Origin: DATKZS01 sp035527835 [NCBI: bacterium] | GTDB lineage: Bacteria; RBG-13-61-14 | DNA: 59,991 nucleotides | NCBI GenBank assembly: GCA_035527835.1 | Contig: DATKZS010000235.1 | Span: 1-59,991, forward strand | Reading direction: 5' to 3' | In this document: positions 24,416 to 33,817 of the stretch, one piece after another | Position numbering within the stretch: position 1 is the first letter of the stretch | Layout: the number at the start of each line of letters is the position of its first letter | Notes under the pieces: generated by a model | The model's input: the letters and a program-made list of their open reading frames with translations, nothing else | Told to the model about the DNA's origin: nothing | The model's database searches: none | Made by a program: the position numbers and the translations under genes

Positions 24416-25540
24416 ATGGCATTGACGGGCAGAATGCACGACTTCGGGATTTCCGAGATCCTCCAGCTCATCGGGCTGCAGAAGAAGACCGGGGCCCTCT
24501 TGGTGAGCGACAAGACGCGTAAGGTTGAGATCCTGTTTGACCAGGGCAACATCGTTTCCGCGAAGCACGAGCCGATGAAGGACGACTTTGACCTGGGGCT
24601 TATGCTGGCCAAGGCCGGACTGATCTCGCGGGCACAGGTGGCGGCGTTCAAGAAGGAACAGAGCGAGACCCTGAAGCCGCTCGAACAAATCCTGCTCAAC
24701 GCCAAGGCGCTGGGGCTCGACGACCTTAAAGCCATGATCACGCTCACCCGGCTGGAAACCATCTACAGCCTGTTTTTGTGGAAGGACGGCGATTATTCAT
24801 TCGACCAGGGTGCGATCAACTATCCGAAGCAATGGACGGATCCGATCAGCTCCGAGCACGTTCTCATGGACGGCTACCGGATCAAGGACGAGTGGCCCCT
24901 GATCGAGAGCGTGATCCCCGACACCGGGGCGGTGCTCGATCCGGTGGCTGGGGAGTTCGGGGTGGAGGACCGGCTTCTGGGCGACCAGAGGAAGGTCTTT
25001 GACCTTGTTGACGGCAAGCGGACGGCCGAGGACGTGGTTTTTCTTTCGCGGATGGGCAAGTTCGAGGCGTTGAAGGTGGTGAAGGAGCTGGTGGAGGCCG
25101 GCCGGGTGCGGGTGGTCGGGTCCGTGGCCAAACAAAAACGGGTGGACAGCCGGTCCATCGCCGTGCAGGCCATCGGCTCCTTGATTCTGGCGGTTGGTTT
25201 GTTAGCGATGGTGGCGGGCGGCTTCCGGAATTATCAGCGCATGTTGCGTCCCGGTCTTTCTTCGGCGGGGGAGCGGGCCCAGGAGAATTTATGGACGTGG
25301 TACCAGGTTGACAAGGTGAGAACTTCGCTCTCGATGCACGCGGCCATGAAGGGGGCATATCCGGAGGGTTTGAAGCTTCTGGTTCAGGACGGAGAGCTGA
25401 GCGGCAAGTCTCTGGTCACGGGCCAGGGCCCCTTGGATTACGAGGTCAGCGAGGGCGGAAGATCGTGCCGCCTCGCGGCCCCCGGGCTGAGCGCGGCGAA
25501 AAAGGCGGCGCCCGGCCCGGGCGGGGACGCTGGCGGGTAG
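24416..25540 (+). CDS. DUF4388 (PATAN-type) protein with membrane anchor
   Basis: A 374-residue protein. The N-terminal DUF4388 domain is clear ([20 protein letters not shown], then [20 protein letters not shown] and [10 protein letters not shown]). This domain is common in gliding and signalling proteins of Myxococcota, Deinococcota and Cyanobacteria. A winged-helix-like middle segment ([20 protein letters not shown]) follows, then one transmembrane helix near residues 245-265 and an extracytoplasmic tail. It begins four bases after the TPR protein and ends five before phoH, so it belongs to the same run of genes. A scaffold role is inferred. Confidence 0.78.
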   Translation: MALTGRMHDFGISEILQLIGLQKKTGALLVSDKTRKVEILFDQGNIVSAKHEPMKDDFDLGLMLAKAGLISRAQVAAFKKEQSETLKPLEQILLNAKALGLDDLKAMITLTRLETIYSLFLWKDGDYSFDQGAINYPKQWTDPISSEHVLMDGYRIKDEWPLIESVIPDTGAVLDPVAGEFGVEDRLLGDQRKVFDLVDGKRTAEDVVFLSRMGKFEALKVVKELVEAGRVRVVGSVAKQKRVDSRSIAVQAIGSLILAVGLLAMVAGGFRNYQRMLRPGLSSAGERAQENLWTWYQVDKVRTSLSMHAAMKGAYPEGLKLLVQDGELSGKSLVTGQGPLDYEVSEGGRSCRLAAPGLSAAKKAAPGPGGDAGG

Positions 25541-25544
25541 TGAC

Positions 25545-26546
25545 ATGGAAACCACCCGTCAAATAACCCTCGAGGAGAACGAGGTGGCGCAGGCTCTCTT
25601 CGGGGAGCACCACCGCAACCTGAAGCGGATCGAGCAGCTCACCGAGGTCGGGATCCGGACGCGGGGCAACGTTGTTGACATCCTGGGCCCGGAGACGCGC
25701 GTGGTCACGGTGGAACGGCTGATCCGGGAGCTGTACCGTTTGATCAAGGGCGGGTACAGGCTGGCGGAGTCCGACATCGAGCCGGCGCTCAACCTGGTGC
25801 GGGACGACCCGCGGATCCGTCTGGACCGCATTTACAATAACGGCGTGCCGGTGGCGGGCGCGCGCAAGATGGTCACGCCCAAGGGCCTGGTGCAAAAGGA
25901 ATACCTGGAGGCCATCCGCAAGAACGACATCGTATTCTCGGTGGGCCCGGCGGGCACGGGCAAGACCTACCTGGCCATGGCCATGGCGGTCTCGTCCTTG
26001 AACAACGGGGAGGTTGAGAGGATCGTCCTGACGCGGCCGGCGGTGGAGGCGGGCGAGCGGCTGGGCTTTTTGCCCGGCGACATCGTGGAGAAGGTGTCGC
26101 CGTACCTTCGGCCCCTCTACGACGCGCTTTACGACATGATGGAGCTGGAAAAAGCGCGGGCTTTGATGGACAAGGGGGTGATCGAGGTGGCGCCTCTGGC
26201 GTTCATGCGGGGCCGGAGCCTGAACCACGCCTTTGTCATCCTCGACGAGGCCCAGAACACGACCAAGGCCCAGATGAAAATGTTCCTCACCCGGCTGGGC
26301 TACGACTCCAAGGCGGTGGTCACCGGCGACGTCACCCAGATAGACCTCCCCGCCGGCGAGACCTCGGGGCTCAAGCACGCCCGGCTGATCCTGGCCGGGA
26401 TCCCGGGCATTCATTTCACCGAATTCTCCGAGCGCGACGTGGTGCGCCATCCCCTGGTCCAGAAGATCATCTTGGCCTACGAAAAAGAGGAGCGCGCGAA
26501 GTACCCGGCGGATGAGGAGGCGCCAGATCATGAACAAGAACGGTGA
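25545..26546 (+). CDS. phoH: PhoH-family ATPase (YbeZ)
   Basis: A 333-residue PhoH/YbeZ protein, an RNA-associated ATPase or helicase-like factor usually encoded with YbeY and involved in rRNA maturation. A KH-like N-terminus ([14 protein letters not shown]) precedes Walker [11 protein letters not shown] at residues 134-143 and Walker [12 protein letters not shown] near 231-241, with [12 protein letters not shown] behind them. Length is typical. It is followed by pgpH and ybeY, a very common order in bacteria. Its stop overlaps the possible upstream start of pgpH. Confidence 0.95.
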   Translation: METTRQITLEENEVAQALFGEHHRNLKRIEQLTEVGIRTRGNVVDILGPETRVVTVERLIRELYRLIKGGYRLAESDIEPALNLVRDDPRIRLDRIYNNGVPVAGARKMVTPKGLVQKEYLEAIRKNDIVFSVGPAGTGKTYLAMAMAVSSLNNGEVERIVLTRPAVEAGERLGFLPGDIVEKVSPYLRPLYDALYDMMELEKARALMDKGVIEVAPLAFMRGRSLNHAFVILDEAQNTTKAQMKMFLTRLGYDSKAVVTGDVTQIDLPAGETSGLKHARLILAGIPGIHFTEFSERDVVRHPLVQKIILAYEKEERAKYPADEEAPDHEQER

Positions 26547-29061
26547 CAAGCCGGGAAAGCTGGCGGCCCTGGAAATCCAGAGCCAGGGAAAAAGGTCATG
26601 GCAGAAGCTGCTGATGGCCCAGTACCGCCTCCGGCCCGTGGCCATCACCTGGATCATCAACGTCATCACCGGCGTCATCATCATGTTCATCATCAGCCAG
26701 CCCGAGGCCCCCACCGCCCAGAAGGTCTACGTCCCCTCCATAAAGGAAGGGGAGCCGGTCATCGCCGTCCGCGACCTGGAGATTAAAAAGGACCTCGAAG
26801 TCCCCGACGTGGAAGGCACCGAGAAAAAGCGGGGCGAGGCCGCGGCCAAGACCCCCGCCATCTATGACTGGGACCCGCTCTTGCTCAAGGACAAGAAGAA
26901 GACCATTTCCTCGTTTTTCGAGGGTTTTCGAGAGCTGTATCCTCCTCCTCCCGACGTTCCGCCGGGAGAGACGCCCTCGCCCGACGCCGCTCCCATCACC
27001 GTGCCCGAGACCTTCATGCCGGAAAAGGAACAAAAGCTGCTCAAGGACTTCGGGGTGTCGCTTACCAAGGAAGAGATGGAGCTGCTCAAGCAAAGATACT
27101 TCATGCCCGAGCTGGAAAACGCGCTGATCAGCCTGATCGAGTCCGTGTACGCGGGCAAGGACCAGAACTTTACCTATATCGTGGCCAACAAGGATCTCGT
27201 GCTTAAAGACCGCGACCGCGGGATCAGGGCCCGGTCAATCGCCGCCAGGCCCGAAGACCCCATGATCCCCATCACCAACTTCGACGCCATCACCGACATC
27301 ACCGGCTGCCAGGCCCGGATTGACCAACTGGCCCCGGAAAAGCTCAAGGACATCAAGGCCCCCCGCCAGGCGCTGCTCAAGAAATTGGCGCTGGCCCTGA
27401 TCGAGCCCAACCTCACCTTCAACAAGAACAAGACCGAGGAAGTGCGCACCGCGGCCGTGGACGCCATCAAGCCGCTTTATTACAAGTTTAAAAAGGGCGA
27501 GGTCGTCGTCAGGAAAGGCGACCGTCTCTCTCCCGACGCCATCAAGAAGATTGACGCCATCCTGCTGGCGCAGCAGACGCGCGGCGCCCCCGCCTTGAGG
27601 CGGGCGGGCATGTTCGTCATCACCCTCTTCTTCATCGCCTCGATGGTGACCTTTGCCTCCCGCAACATCAAGAAGTTCCGCCCCGACCCCAAGGACCTGG
27701 TCTTCCTGGCCTCGGTCCTGGTCATCTCCCTGGCCGTGCTCAAGGGCATTGACCTGCTCTCCCGCGTGAGCCGCGACAGCTTCGCGGGCCTCCCGGAGGA
27801 CGTCAATTTCTATTACCTCATCCCCCTGGCCGGCGCCGCCATGCTCGTGCGCATGGTCCTTAACTCCGAGATCGCGCTGGTCTTCTCCATCGCCCTGGCC
27901 ATCTTCGGCGCCATGGTCGCCGATAACAGCATACTCTTCGGACTCTATACCATGATCGGGTCCGTGGCCGCCGCCGGGGAGGTCAGGCAATGCCGGCAGC
28001 GCTCGACCATCATCCGCGCCGGGCTTGCGCTGGGGATCGTCAACGTGCTGCTCATCTTCACCATCAGCTTCATCACCAGGCAATTAACCGCCGACAACGC
28101 CGCCGTTCTCGACGCGGGACTCATCTATAACTGCGCCTTCGGACTCGCCGGCAGCGTCTTCATTTCCATCATGATCACCGGGCTCGTGCCGGTGGCCGAG
28201 TCCCTGTTCTCCTACTCCACCGACATCAAGCTGCTCGAGCTCCTGAACCAGGACCATCCAGTCTTGAAGGACCTGTCCATGCGCGCCCCCGGCACCCACC
28301 TCCATTCCCTGATGGTGGCCAACCTGGCGGAGGCCGCGGCCAAGGCGATCAACGCCAACCCCCTGCTCGCCCGCGTCTCGGCCATATATCACGACATCGG
28401 CAAGATGAACAAGCCCCTCTACTTCGCCGAAAACCAGTGGGACGGAAACAACGTGCACGAGCGCCTCGCGCCCTCCATGTCAACCCTCATCATCCACAAC
28501 CACGTCAAGGAGGGAGTCGAGCTCGCCGAGCGCTACAAGCTGCCCCGCGTCGTCACTGACGCCATCCGGCAGCACCACGGCCAGAGCCTGCTCAAGTTCT
28601 TCTACGAGAAGGCCAAGGAACTGAACGACACCGGAAGGCCGGTCGAGGAAACCGAGTTCCGCTACCCCGGGCCCAAGCCCCAGACCCGCGAGAACGCCAT
28701 CATCCTCCTGGCCGACGTCGTCGAGTCCGCCGCCCGCACCGTCCGCGACCCCAACCCCGCCAGGCTCCAGGGAATGGTCCAGAAGCTAATCAACCGCTTC
28801 TTCACCGACGGCCAGCTCGACGAGTGCGACCTCACCCTCAAAAACCTCCACGACATCGCCCGAAGCTTCAACCTCACCCTGGGCGCCATCTACCACCAGC
28901 GGCCCGACTACCAGGAGCCCGTGGTCAAGGGCGCCCCCGATAAAAAGAAAAAGGCGGACCAGGATGCGGCTAAACCTAAGGACAAGCGGGACGATAAAGC
29001 CGGCGGCGAAGAGGAAGATGCCAAGGAAAGCGAAAATTATCTTAAGAGACTTGGGATGTGA
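26530..29061 (+). CDS. pgpH: 7TM-HD phosphohydrolase, PgpH-type c-di-AMP phosphodiesterase
   Basis: A 843-residue membrane enzyme. One N-terminal transmembrane helix ([18 protein letters not shown]) is followed by the extracytoplasmic 7TMR-HDED domain, a seven-helix membrane block (about residues 355-550) and a cytosolic HD domain. HD residues are visible in [18 protein letters not shown] (H621, D622), [10 protein letters not shown] and IRQHHG. In Listeria PgpH this domain hydrolyses c-di-AMP; whether this organism uses c-di-AMP is not shown here. GAGGAGG upstream fixes the ATG at 26530 rather than 26512. The Lys/Asp-rich tail overlaps ybeY by 44 nt. Confidence 0.92.
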   Translation: MNKNGDKPGKLAALEIQSQGKRSWQKLLMAQYRLRPVAITWIINVITGVIIMFIISQPEAPTAQKVYVPSIKEGEPVIAVRDLEIKKDLEVPDVEGTEKKRGEAAAKTPAIYDWDPLLLKDKKKTISSFFEGFRELYPPPPDVPPGETPSPDAAPITVPETFMPEKEQKLLKDFGVSLTKEEMELLKQRYFMPELENALISLIESVYAGKDQNFTYIVANKDLVLKDRDRGIRARSIAARPEDPMIPITNFDAITDITGCQARIDQLAPEKLKDIKAPRQALLKKLALALIEPNLTFNKNKTEEVRTAAVDAIKPLYYKFKKGEVVVRKGDRLSPDAIKKIDAILLAQQTRGAPALRRAGMFVITLFFIASMVTFASRNIKKFRPDPKDLVFLASVLVISLAVLKGIDLLSRVSRDSFAGLPEDVNFYYLIPLAGAAMLVRMVLNSEIALVFSIALAIFGAMVADNSILFGLYTMIGSVAAAGEVRQCRQRSTIIRAGLALGIVNVLLIFTISFITRQLTADNAAVLDAGLIYNCAFGLAGSVFISIMITGLVPVAESLFSYSTDIKLLELLNQDHPVLKDLSMRAPGTHLHSLMVANLAEAAAKAINANPLLARVSAIYHDIGKMNKPLYFAENQWDGNNVHERLAPSMSTLIIHNHVKEGVELAERYKLPRVVTDAIRQHHGQSLLKFFYEKAKELNDTGRPVEETEFRYPGPKPQTRENAIILLADVVESAARTVRDPNPARLQGMVQKLINRFFTDGQLDECDLTLKNLHDIARSFNLTLGAIYHQRPDYQEPVVKGAPDKKKKADQDAAKPKDKRDDKAGGEEEDAKESENYLKRLGM

Positions 29062-29410
29062 AAACGCCGAAATGTCAATCCTCTTGACCGACGACCAGGG
29101 CATAACCGCCATCAACCGCGACTGGCTCCACCGCGACCGGCCCACCGACGTCATCGCCTTCAGCCAGCTCGAAGGCCATCCCTTCCCCGGAAACTTCATC
29201 GGCGACGTAGTCATCTCCGTCGAAACCGCCGACCGCAACGCCCGGGCCCTGGGCCATTCCCTCGACCACGAGCTCAATAACCTCCTCGCCCACGGCGTCC
29301 TCCACCTCCTCGGCCACGACCACGTCCGCGGCGCAAAACGCGCCGCCAAAATGCGCGGCCTCCAAAAAAGACTCGTTGCCGCCATCGAGGCCGCGGACCA
29401 GTCAAAATGA
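29018..29410 (+). CDS. ybeY: Endoribonuclease YbeY (rRNA maturation)
   Basis: A 130-residue zinc-dependent single-strand RNase used in 16S rRNA processing and ribosome quality control. The metal site H-x3-H-x5-H is intact at H92, H96 and H102 (HGVLHLLGHDH). The upstream family block NRDWLHRDRPTDVIAFSQ is also present. The ATG at 29018, behind GAAGAGGAAG, gives a normal length; the frame extends upstream but that part is shadowed by pgpH. It overlaps the pgpH end by 44 nt, so the two are coupled, in the usual phoH-pgpH-ybeY order. Confidence 0.93.
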   Translation: MPRKAKIILRDLGCENAEMSILLTDDQGITAINRDWLHRDRPTDVIAFSQLEGHPFPGNFIGDVVISVETADRNARALGHSLDHELNNLLAHGVLHLLGHDHVRGAKRAAKMRGLQKRLVAAIEAADQSK

Positions 29411-29754
29411 GGTTCTTCGCAATGGGGAGCTTCTTGCAAAAGTCCAGAACCCGGCGTGGGAGCGCCCTTCCGGGCGCGATCCGTCTCCCTGGCCCCGCCA
29501 AGAATCGCGCCCGGAAGGGCGCTCCCACGCCGGGTTCTCGTTTCCAAGCTGACTTTTACAAGCGGCTCCGGGAAATGGATAATATGCGCGGCGCGGATCG
29601 CGGAGAGCGTAGAGCGAAGGGCGAAGGGCGTAAATCTAATCAGCGCCAAAGCGGCGGTCTTTCACGCCCTACGCCCTGCGCTCTACGCTCTACGCGCCTC
29701 CCGTTCCCCTCCATGAAATTTTTCCTATCCACTTTGGAAGGTGAATAACCCAAA
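29411..29754. repeat. Repeat-filled gap between ybeY and lnt
   Basis: It holds no credible gene. Positions 29447-29480 and 29504-29537 are perfect 34-nt inverted arms beginning GAACCCGGCGTGGGAGCGCC. From 29569 to 29745 lies a 177-nt element found again at 51336-51513. The element's last bases, TTTGGAAGGTGAA, bring a ribosome-site-like GGAAGG close to the lnt start. Confidence 0.85.
29569..29745. repeat. 177-nt dispersed element, copy 1
   Basis: Begins near GGGAAATGGATAATATG and ends near CTTTGGAAGGTGAA. Inside is an inverted array, GCGTAGAGCGAAGGGCGAAG against CACGCCCTACGCCCTGCGCT, around a spacer (AATCAGCGCC...CGGTCTTT). The match to 51336-51513 extends over the whole length, with differences throughout and about one base of length difference. 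Confidence 0.8.
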
Positions 29755-31389
29755 ATGAAAGCCAAGCCCTACCTCCTGGCCGCCGCCAGCGGAATCCTCA
29801 CTTTTTTCGCGTTCCCCAACATCCTCCATCTTGAATTCGGCCCGCTCGCCTTCTTCCTCCTTTGCCCGTTGCTGTTCGCGCTGGACCAGGCCCGCTCGAC
29901 CCGGCACGCCGCCATCATCGCCTTCGCCTTCGGACTTATCGGCTACCCCGTCTTCTATCACTGGCTCGTCTACACCATGCACACCTTCGGCAGCATGTCC
30001 CTGGCCGTCAGCGTCTCCGTGCTCCTCGCGCTCGTCCTGCTGCTCTCCGCCTACATCGCCGTCTTCGGCGCCGCCTATCATCTGATGACCCAAAAGCTCG
30101 GGCTCACGCCGCTCATCGCCGCGCCGATCGCATGGGTCACCGTCGAATTCATGCGCGCCCATTTCCCCTTCGGCGGCTTCCCCTGGGCCCTCATGGCCTA
30201 CTCCCAATACAAGGTCCTGCCCCTGATCCAGATTTCCGAGCTCACCGGGCCGTATGGAGTGAGCTTCATAATCGTCTTCGCAAACGCCGCCCTGGCCGAG
30301 GCCGTACGCGCCATCTTGAACGGCAAACCGGCGGATGCCGGCGGCCGGGACGACTCCCGTCTTAAAAATGTCCTCACCCCCCTCGCCATCGGCGCGGGTC
30401 CCATTGTCCTCGCGCTGATCTACGGCTTCGCGCGCATTCCCATGGTGGACAAGGCGTTCGAGGGCCGGCCCGAGATCAAGGTCGGCATCGTCCAGGCCAA
30501 CGTGGACCAGTCAATAAAGTGGAGCCCGCAATTCTTCTGGAAAACCATGCAAGACCACATGGAGCTCACCCGCCGGCTCCTGCCCGAAAAACCCCGCCTC
30601 GTCATGTGGCCGGAGGCCGCCGTCACCATCAGCAACTTCAACGAGCAATGGGTAACGCGCTCGCCCGTGATTGATTTTCTTTCCTCGGTGGACGCCTCTT
30701 TCCTGGTCGGGACCCTGAGCCGCGACCCTTGCGGCCCCGGAGAGTATTCGCCCGAGCCCAAGGCCGGGAACTGGTGCTACTTCAACAGCGTGTATCTGCT
30801 TTCGCCCGGGGCCCAGGACCTGCTCGGCCGCTACGACAAGATGCGGCTCGTGCCCTTCTCCGAGTACGTGCCCATGGCCAAGCTCTTCTTCTTCGCCGAC
30901 GCCATCGCCAAGGGCAACACCGGCGGGACCACGCCCGGCCGCGAGGTCCGCGTCTTCGGCATCCCGGAGGGCCGCTTCGGGTGCGTGATCTGTTACGAGG
31001 TGATCTTTCCGCACATCGTGCGCCGCTTCGTGGACCAGGGAGCGGTGTTCATGACCACCATCACCAACGACGCCTGGTTCGGCAAGACCGGCGCGCCATA
31101 CCAGCACCACTCCACCGTGATCTTCCGCTCCATCGAGAACCGCGTCTACTTCGCGCGCTCGGCCAATACCGGCATCTCCTCCATCGTGGACCCGGTCGGA
31201 CGAATCGTCCACCAGACCCCCATCTACCAGCAGGCGTCCTTCACCGGCGTCGTCAAGCCCTCTCCCCTCTCCACCTTCTACACCCGACACGGCGACCTCT
31301 TCGCCATCACCATCTGCGCCATGACCATCATCGCCTGCGCCTACGCCCTCATCCTCGCCCGCAAGCAAAAGAAGGCCGGGAGCAACTGA
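29755..31389 (+). CDS. lnt: Apolipoprotein N-acyltransferase
   Basis: A 544-residue inner-membrane enzyme that adds the third acyl chain to lipoproteins, consistent with the many lipoproteins in the window and with an outer membrane. Six to eight transmembrane segments surround a nitrilase-type catalytic domain. The catalytic triad is visible as E287 (WPEAAV), K362 (RYDKMRLVPFSEYVP) and C413 (CVICYEVIFP). Compared with the E. coli enzyme (512 residues) it is slightly longer, including a loop around residues 190-205. Its stop overlaps the start of the phosphatase gene (TGATG). Confidence 0.95.
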   Translation: MKAKPYLLAAASGILTFFAFPNILHLEFGPLAFFLLCPLLFALDQARSTRHAAIIAFAFGLIGYPVFYHWLVYTMHTFGSMSLAVSVSVLLALVLLLSAYIAVFGAAYHLMTQKLGLTPLIAAPIAWVTVEFMRAHFPFGGFPWALMAYSQYKVLPLIQISELTGPYGVSFIIVFANAALAEAVRAILNGKPADAGGRDDSRLKNVLTPLAIGAGPIVLALIYGFARIPMVDKAFEGRPEIKVGIVQANVDQSIKWSPQFFWKTMQDHMELTRRLLPEKPRLVMWPEAAVTISNFNEQWVTRSPVIDFLSSVDASFLVGTLSRDPCGPGEYSPEPKAGNWCYFNSVYLLSPGAQDLLGRYDKMRLVPFSEYVPMAKLFFFADAIAKGNTGGTTPGREVRVFGIPEGRFGCVICYEVIFPHIVRRFVDQGAVFMTTITNDAWFGKTGAPYQHHSTVIFRSIENRVYFARSANTGISSIVDPVGRIVHQTPIYQQASFTGVVKPSPLSTFYTRHGDLFAITICAMTIIACAYALILARKQKKAGSN

Positions 31390-32081
31390 TGGAAAAAAAC
31401 GCCGGCTTGAGACGACTATTCATACCATTGGCCGCGCTCATGGTCGCGGTTCCGGCCGCCTGGTTCGCGTCCCGCTGCCTCGCCCCGGCCCCCCGCGAGA
31501 AGGCCGAAACCTTCACCCGCGTCAACAACAACCTTCATCAGGTGGATGGCGAGCCCGCGGGCCCCGGCCATCCGGAAAAGGCCTATCGCCTCTACCGGAG
31601 CGGGGCTCCGAGCAAAAAGACCTTTGCCAAGTGGTGCGATGAGTACCACGTCGAGCGCGTGATCGTCCTGAGCGGAGACGCCGCCGACAATGAGCTCGCC
31701 TACCAGGCAAAGGGAATATGTCCGGAAATCAAGGTGGTCTATGACGTGAAACAGCACTCGTCGGCGCTCGGCGACGGCTTTCTCAAGCTGTTCGACGAAC
31801 AGGTGGCCGCGGCCAGGCGCGACCGCGCCGGCCTGCTCATCCGCTGCCAGATGGGCGCCCACCGCACCGGCCGGCTCGCCGCCTACTATCAGATGAAATA
31901 CCAGGGCCTGTCCGCGGACCAAGCCATCGCGGTCATGGAGCGGCTGGGATTAAAAATGGACACCGCAACCGAGCTCGTGCCCCAGGTAAAAGCCCTCGAC
32001 GACTACATCCACAACCGCCCCTGCTCCCAGCCGGCCCCCGCCTGCGTCATCATCAACTCGAAAAAATGGGTCCCGAAATAA
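31389..32081 (+). CDS. Membrane-anchored Cys-dependent (PTP/DSP-like) phosphatase
   Basis: A 230-residue protein with an N-terminal anchor (LFIPLAALMVAVPAAWFAS) and a tyrosine/dual-specificity phosphatase-like domain. The P-loop CQMGAHR (C153 to R159, C-x5-R) sits in LLIRCQMGAHRTGRLAAYYQ, and the upstream YRLYRSGAPSKKTF block fits bacterial DSP-like enzymes. The anchor implies that the active site lies in the periplasm. A Cys after the anchor (FASRC) leaves lipoprotein processing possible. Its ATG overlaps the lnt stop, so it is translationally coupled to lipoprotein maturation. The substrate could be protein, phosphoinositol or lipid phosphate; not determined. Confidence 0.72.
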   Translation: MEKNAGLRRLFIPLAALMVAVPAAWFASRCLAPAPREKAETFTRVNNNLHQVDGEPAGPGHPEKAYRLYRSGAPSKKTFAKWCDEYHVERVIVLSGDAADNELAYQAKGICPEIKVVYDVKQHSSALGDGFLKLFDEQVAAARRDRAGLLIRCQMGAHRTGRLAAYYQMKYQGLSADQAIAVMERLGLKMDTATELVPQVKALDDYIHNRPCSQPAPACVIINSKKWVPK

Positions 32082-32095
32082 TGCTGGACAATGCG

Positions 32096-32212
32096 TGCCC
32101 AAGCCTCAAGCCTCAAGCCTCAAGCCCCAAGCCTCAAGCCTCAAGCCTCAAGCCCCAAGCCCCAAGCCCCAAGCCTCAAGCCTCAAGCCCCAAGCCTCAA
32201 GCCTCCTGAACC
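32096..32212. repeat. Direct heptamer array (AAGCCTC / AAGCCCC)
   Basis: About sixteen consecutive 7-nt units, CAAGCCT or CAAGCCC, in one orientation between two convergent genes. The last unit contributes the stop codon and final codons of the minus-strand gene that ends at 32197. Related arrays lie at 6294-6369 and 59848-59991. Confidence 0.9.
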
Positions 32213-33750
32213 ACCCGGTATCCCATGGCCTCGGCCAGCTCATGGACCCGGTCCTTCAAGTCGCCATAGACCGTGACCCGGTGCCAGCCCCATCGGTCCC
32301 AGAAGGTGAATAGCTTCTCGAAGTCCCCGACCGGCTCCGCCACCAGCTTGGTGCGGCAGGCGCGGTCGTCGGGATCGTTGCCCACGGTCTTGGCGCGGTG
32401 CATCAGTATCTCCTTGCGCTCCGGGGCGATCTCAATAGTGGTGGTCAGGTAGCCCGCGGGCAGGATCGAGCGCACCGAGGCGCCTTTGCGGTCCTCGGAA
32501 TGGGTGAGGATCTCAAAGGGATTGGCCGGGCCGTCCGGGCCGAACGGCCGGTTGGAGGCCACGCAATGGGCGTAGATGATCCGCCGGTTCGCGGTGTCCA
32601 GCACCGGGTCGCTGATGTAACCCGGCCGGCCGCCGCTGAGCGCGTTTACCGCGAGCATGGTCCCGGCCGAGCGCACGTCGCACTCGCACGCGCCCACCAG
32701 GCCATTATTGTTCATCTCGTGGAAGCCCATGCACGGATAAGCGTGGAGACCGCCGCTGTAAAAACCGACCAGGCAGTTGACGGTCACGGCGTTGGCCCCG
32801 TATTTTTTCATCAGGGACTCCATGCCAAGATGCATGGCAGCGGAGTCCGCCAGCGCCTGCTCGGACACGCCCTCCACCACCGCCGCGTCTTCACGCCAGC
32901 GGCCGGCGAGCTCGCGCGCCCGGTCCGGGTCCGCCTTTCGGAAGGCGCGGTCGAGCTCGCTGAAGGGGATCATTTTCATGCCGATCATCGGGATCCAACG
33001 GGATGAAACTCCCGGGTAACCCACGGCCAGAATCCGCGATTCTTTCATGCGGGAGATGGCTTCCTCGGCCGTGATCGCGGGGAGCGGGTCCGGGGCTAAG
33101 GTGAGATCGCCGGGCCCGGGCGTCCGCTCCCGCCGGACCCTGGCCACTGCGTCCCCGAAACCGGAAGCGCCGCCGCTTTTCACGGACTCGAAGCATTTCA
33201 CGGCCTCGATCACGTCGTCGAAGTCGGAGGACGACACGAAGCCGACGTTGCCCGCTTTCTGACGCAGGAACATGGCGTTGAAAACCAGGAACCCGCCGGT
33301 CCCGGCGTACATGAGCGGCACGAACAGCATGGGCTTTTTCGTGGCCGTGACCGGCAGGACCGACAGCTTCCAACTGTTCAGCTGGAACACGATGTAGCCG
33401 TCCACGTCCCGGCCCAGGTCCCCGGCCAGCACCGCGCTCATCCGGGTCGGGCCTTTGGCGATCACGGGAAGGAACTCGATCTCCGCGAAGGCGCCGGTGA
33501 GCGCGTTATTGTACTTCTCCATCACCGGCGCAAAGTCAAAGCCCAGGTTGGGCCAGTCGTTGCTTTTCTGGACCACGGCGCTCAGCACGTACACCACGCG
33601 GAGCCGCAGCTTCCCCAGGGCAGGGCGCGCCCGCGCCCAGCCTGGCGCGGCCATCAGCCCCGCCCCCGCGCACAGCGCGCATCCGTCCGTTAAAAAACGC
33701 CGGCGGTCGGTCCCGCCTTCCTTCCGTCCGCAACGATCTGATTTCACCAT
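32197..33750 (-). CDS. Tat-exported L-fucose/L-arabinose isomerase-fold protein
   Basis: A 517-residue protein. The N-terminus has a twin-arginine signal (DRRRFLTDG, R16-R18, then a hydrophobic stretch to GWARA). The mature part resembles L-fucose isomerase-like proteins: an N-terminal Rossmann-like region (VDGYIVFQLNSWK), SEQALADSAAMHLGMESLMK, then VNCLVGFYSGGLHAYPCMGF with MNNNGLVGACECDVRSAGTM and a C-terminal barrel. Classical isomerases are cytoplasmic, so export is odd. AAAGGATG supports the ATG at 33750. The stop lies inside the heptamer repeat. It could be a sugar-binding or isomerase protein of the periplasm; the reaction is unknown. Confidence 0.72.
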   Translation of the reverse strand: MVKSDRCGRKEGGTDRRRFLTDGCALCAGAGLMAAPGWARARPALGKLRLRVVYVLSAVVQKSNDWPNLGFDFAPVMEKYNNALTGAFAEIEFLPVIAKGPTRMSAVLAGDLGRDVDGYIVFQLNSWKLSVLPVTATKKPMLFVPLMYAGTGGFLVFNAMFLRQKAGNVGFVSSSDFDDVIEAVKCFESVKSGGASGFGDAVARVRRERTPGPGDLTLAPDPLPAITAEEAISRMKESRILAVGYPGVSSRWIPMIGMKMIPFSELDRAFRKADPDRARELAGRWREDAAVVEGVSEQALADSAAMHLGMESLMKKYGANAVTVNCLVGFYSGGLHAYPCMGFHEMNNNGLVGACECDVRSAGTMLAVNALSGGRPGYISDPVLDTANRRIIYAHCVASNRPFGPDGPANPFEILTHSEDRKGASVRSILPAGYLTTTIEIAPERKEILMHRAKTVGNDPDDRACRTKLVAEPVGDFEKLFTFWDRWGWHRVTVYGDLKDRVHELAEAMGYRVVQEA

Positions 33751-33817
33751 GGCTTCATCCTTTCCCGGGTTTTTTCCCGAAGTAAACAAGGGTCTGATCT
33801 TATTTTACCTCTTGCCC

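Noticed and set aside
32096-32212. CRISPR array
   Set aside because: Units are 7 nt and contiguous, without unique spacers, and no cas gene is present.
32091-32313. LKPQASS-repeat open frames
   Set aside because: These are translations of the 7-nt array in two frames; a repeat with a 7-nt unit naturally gives such peptides.
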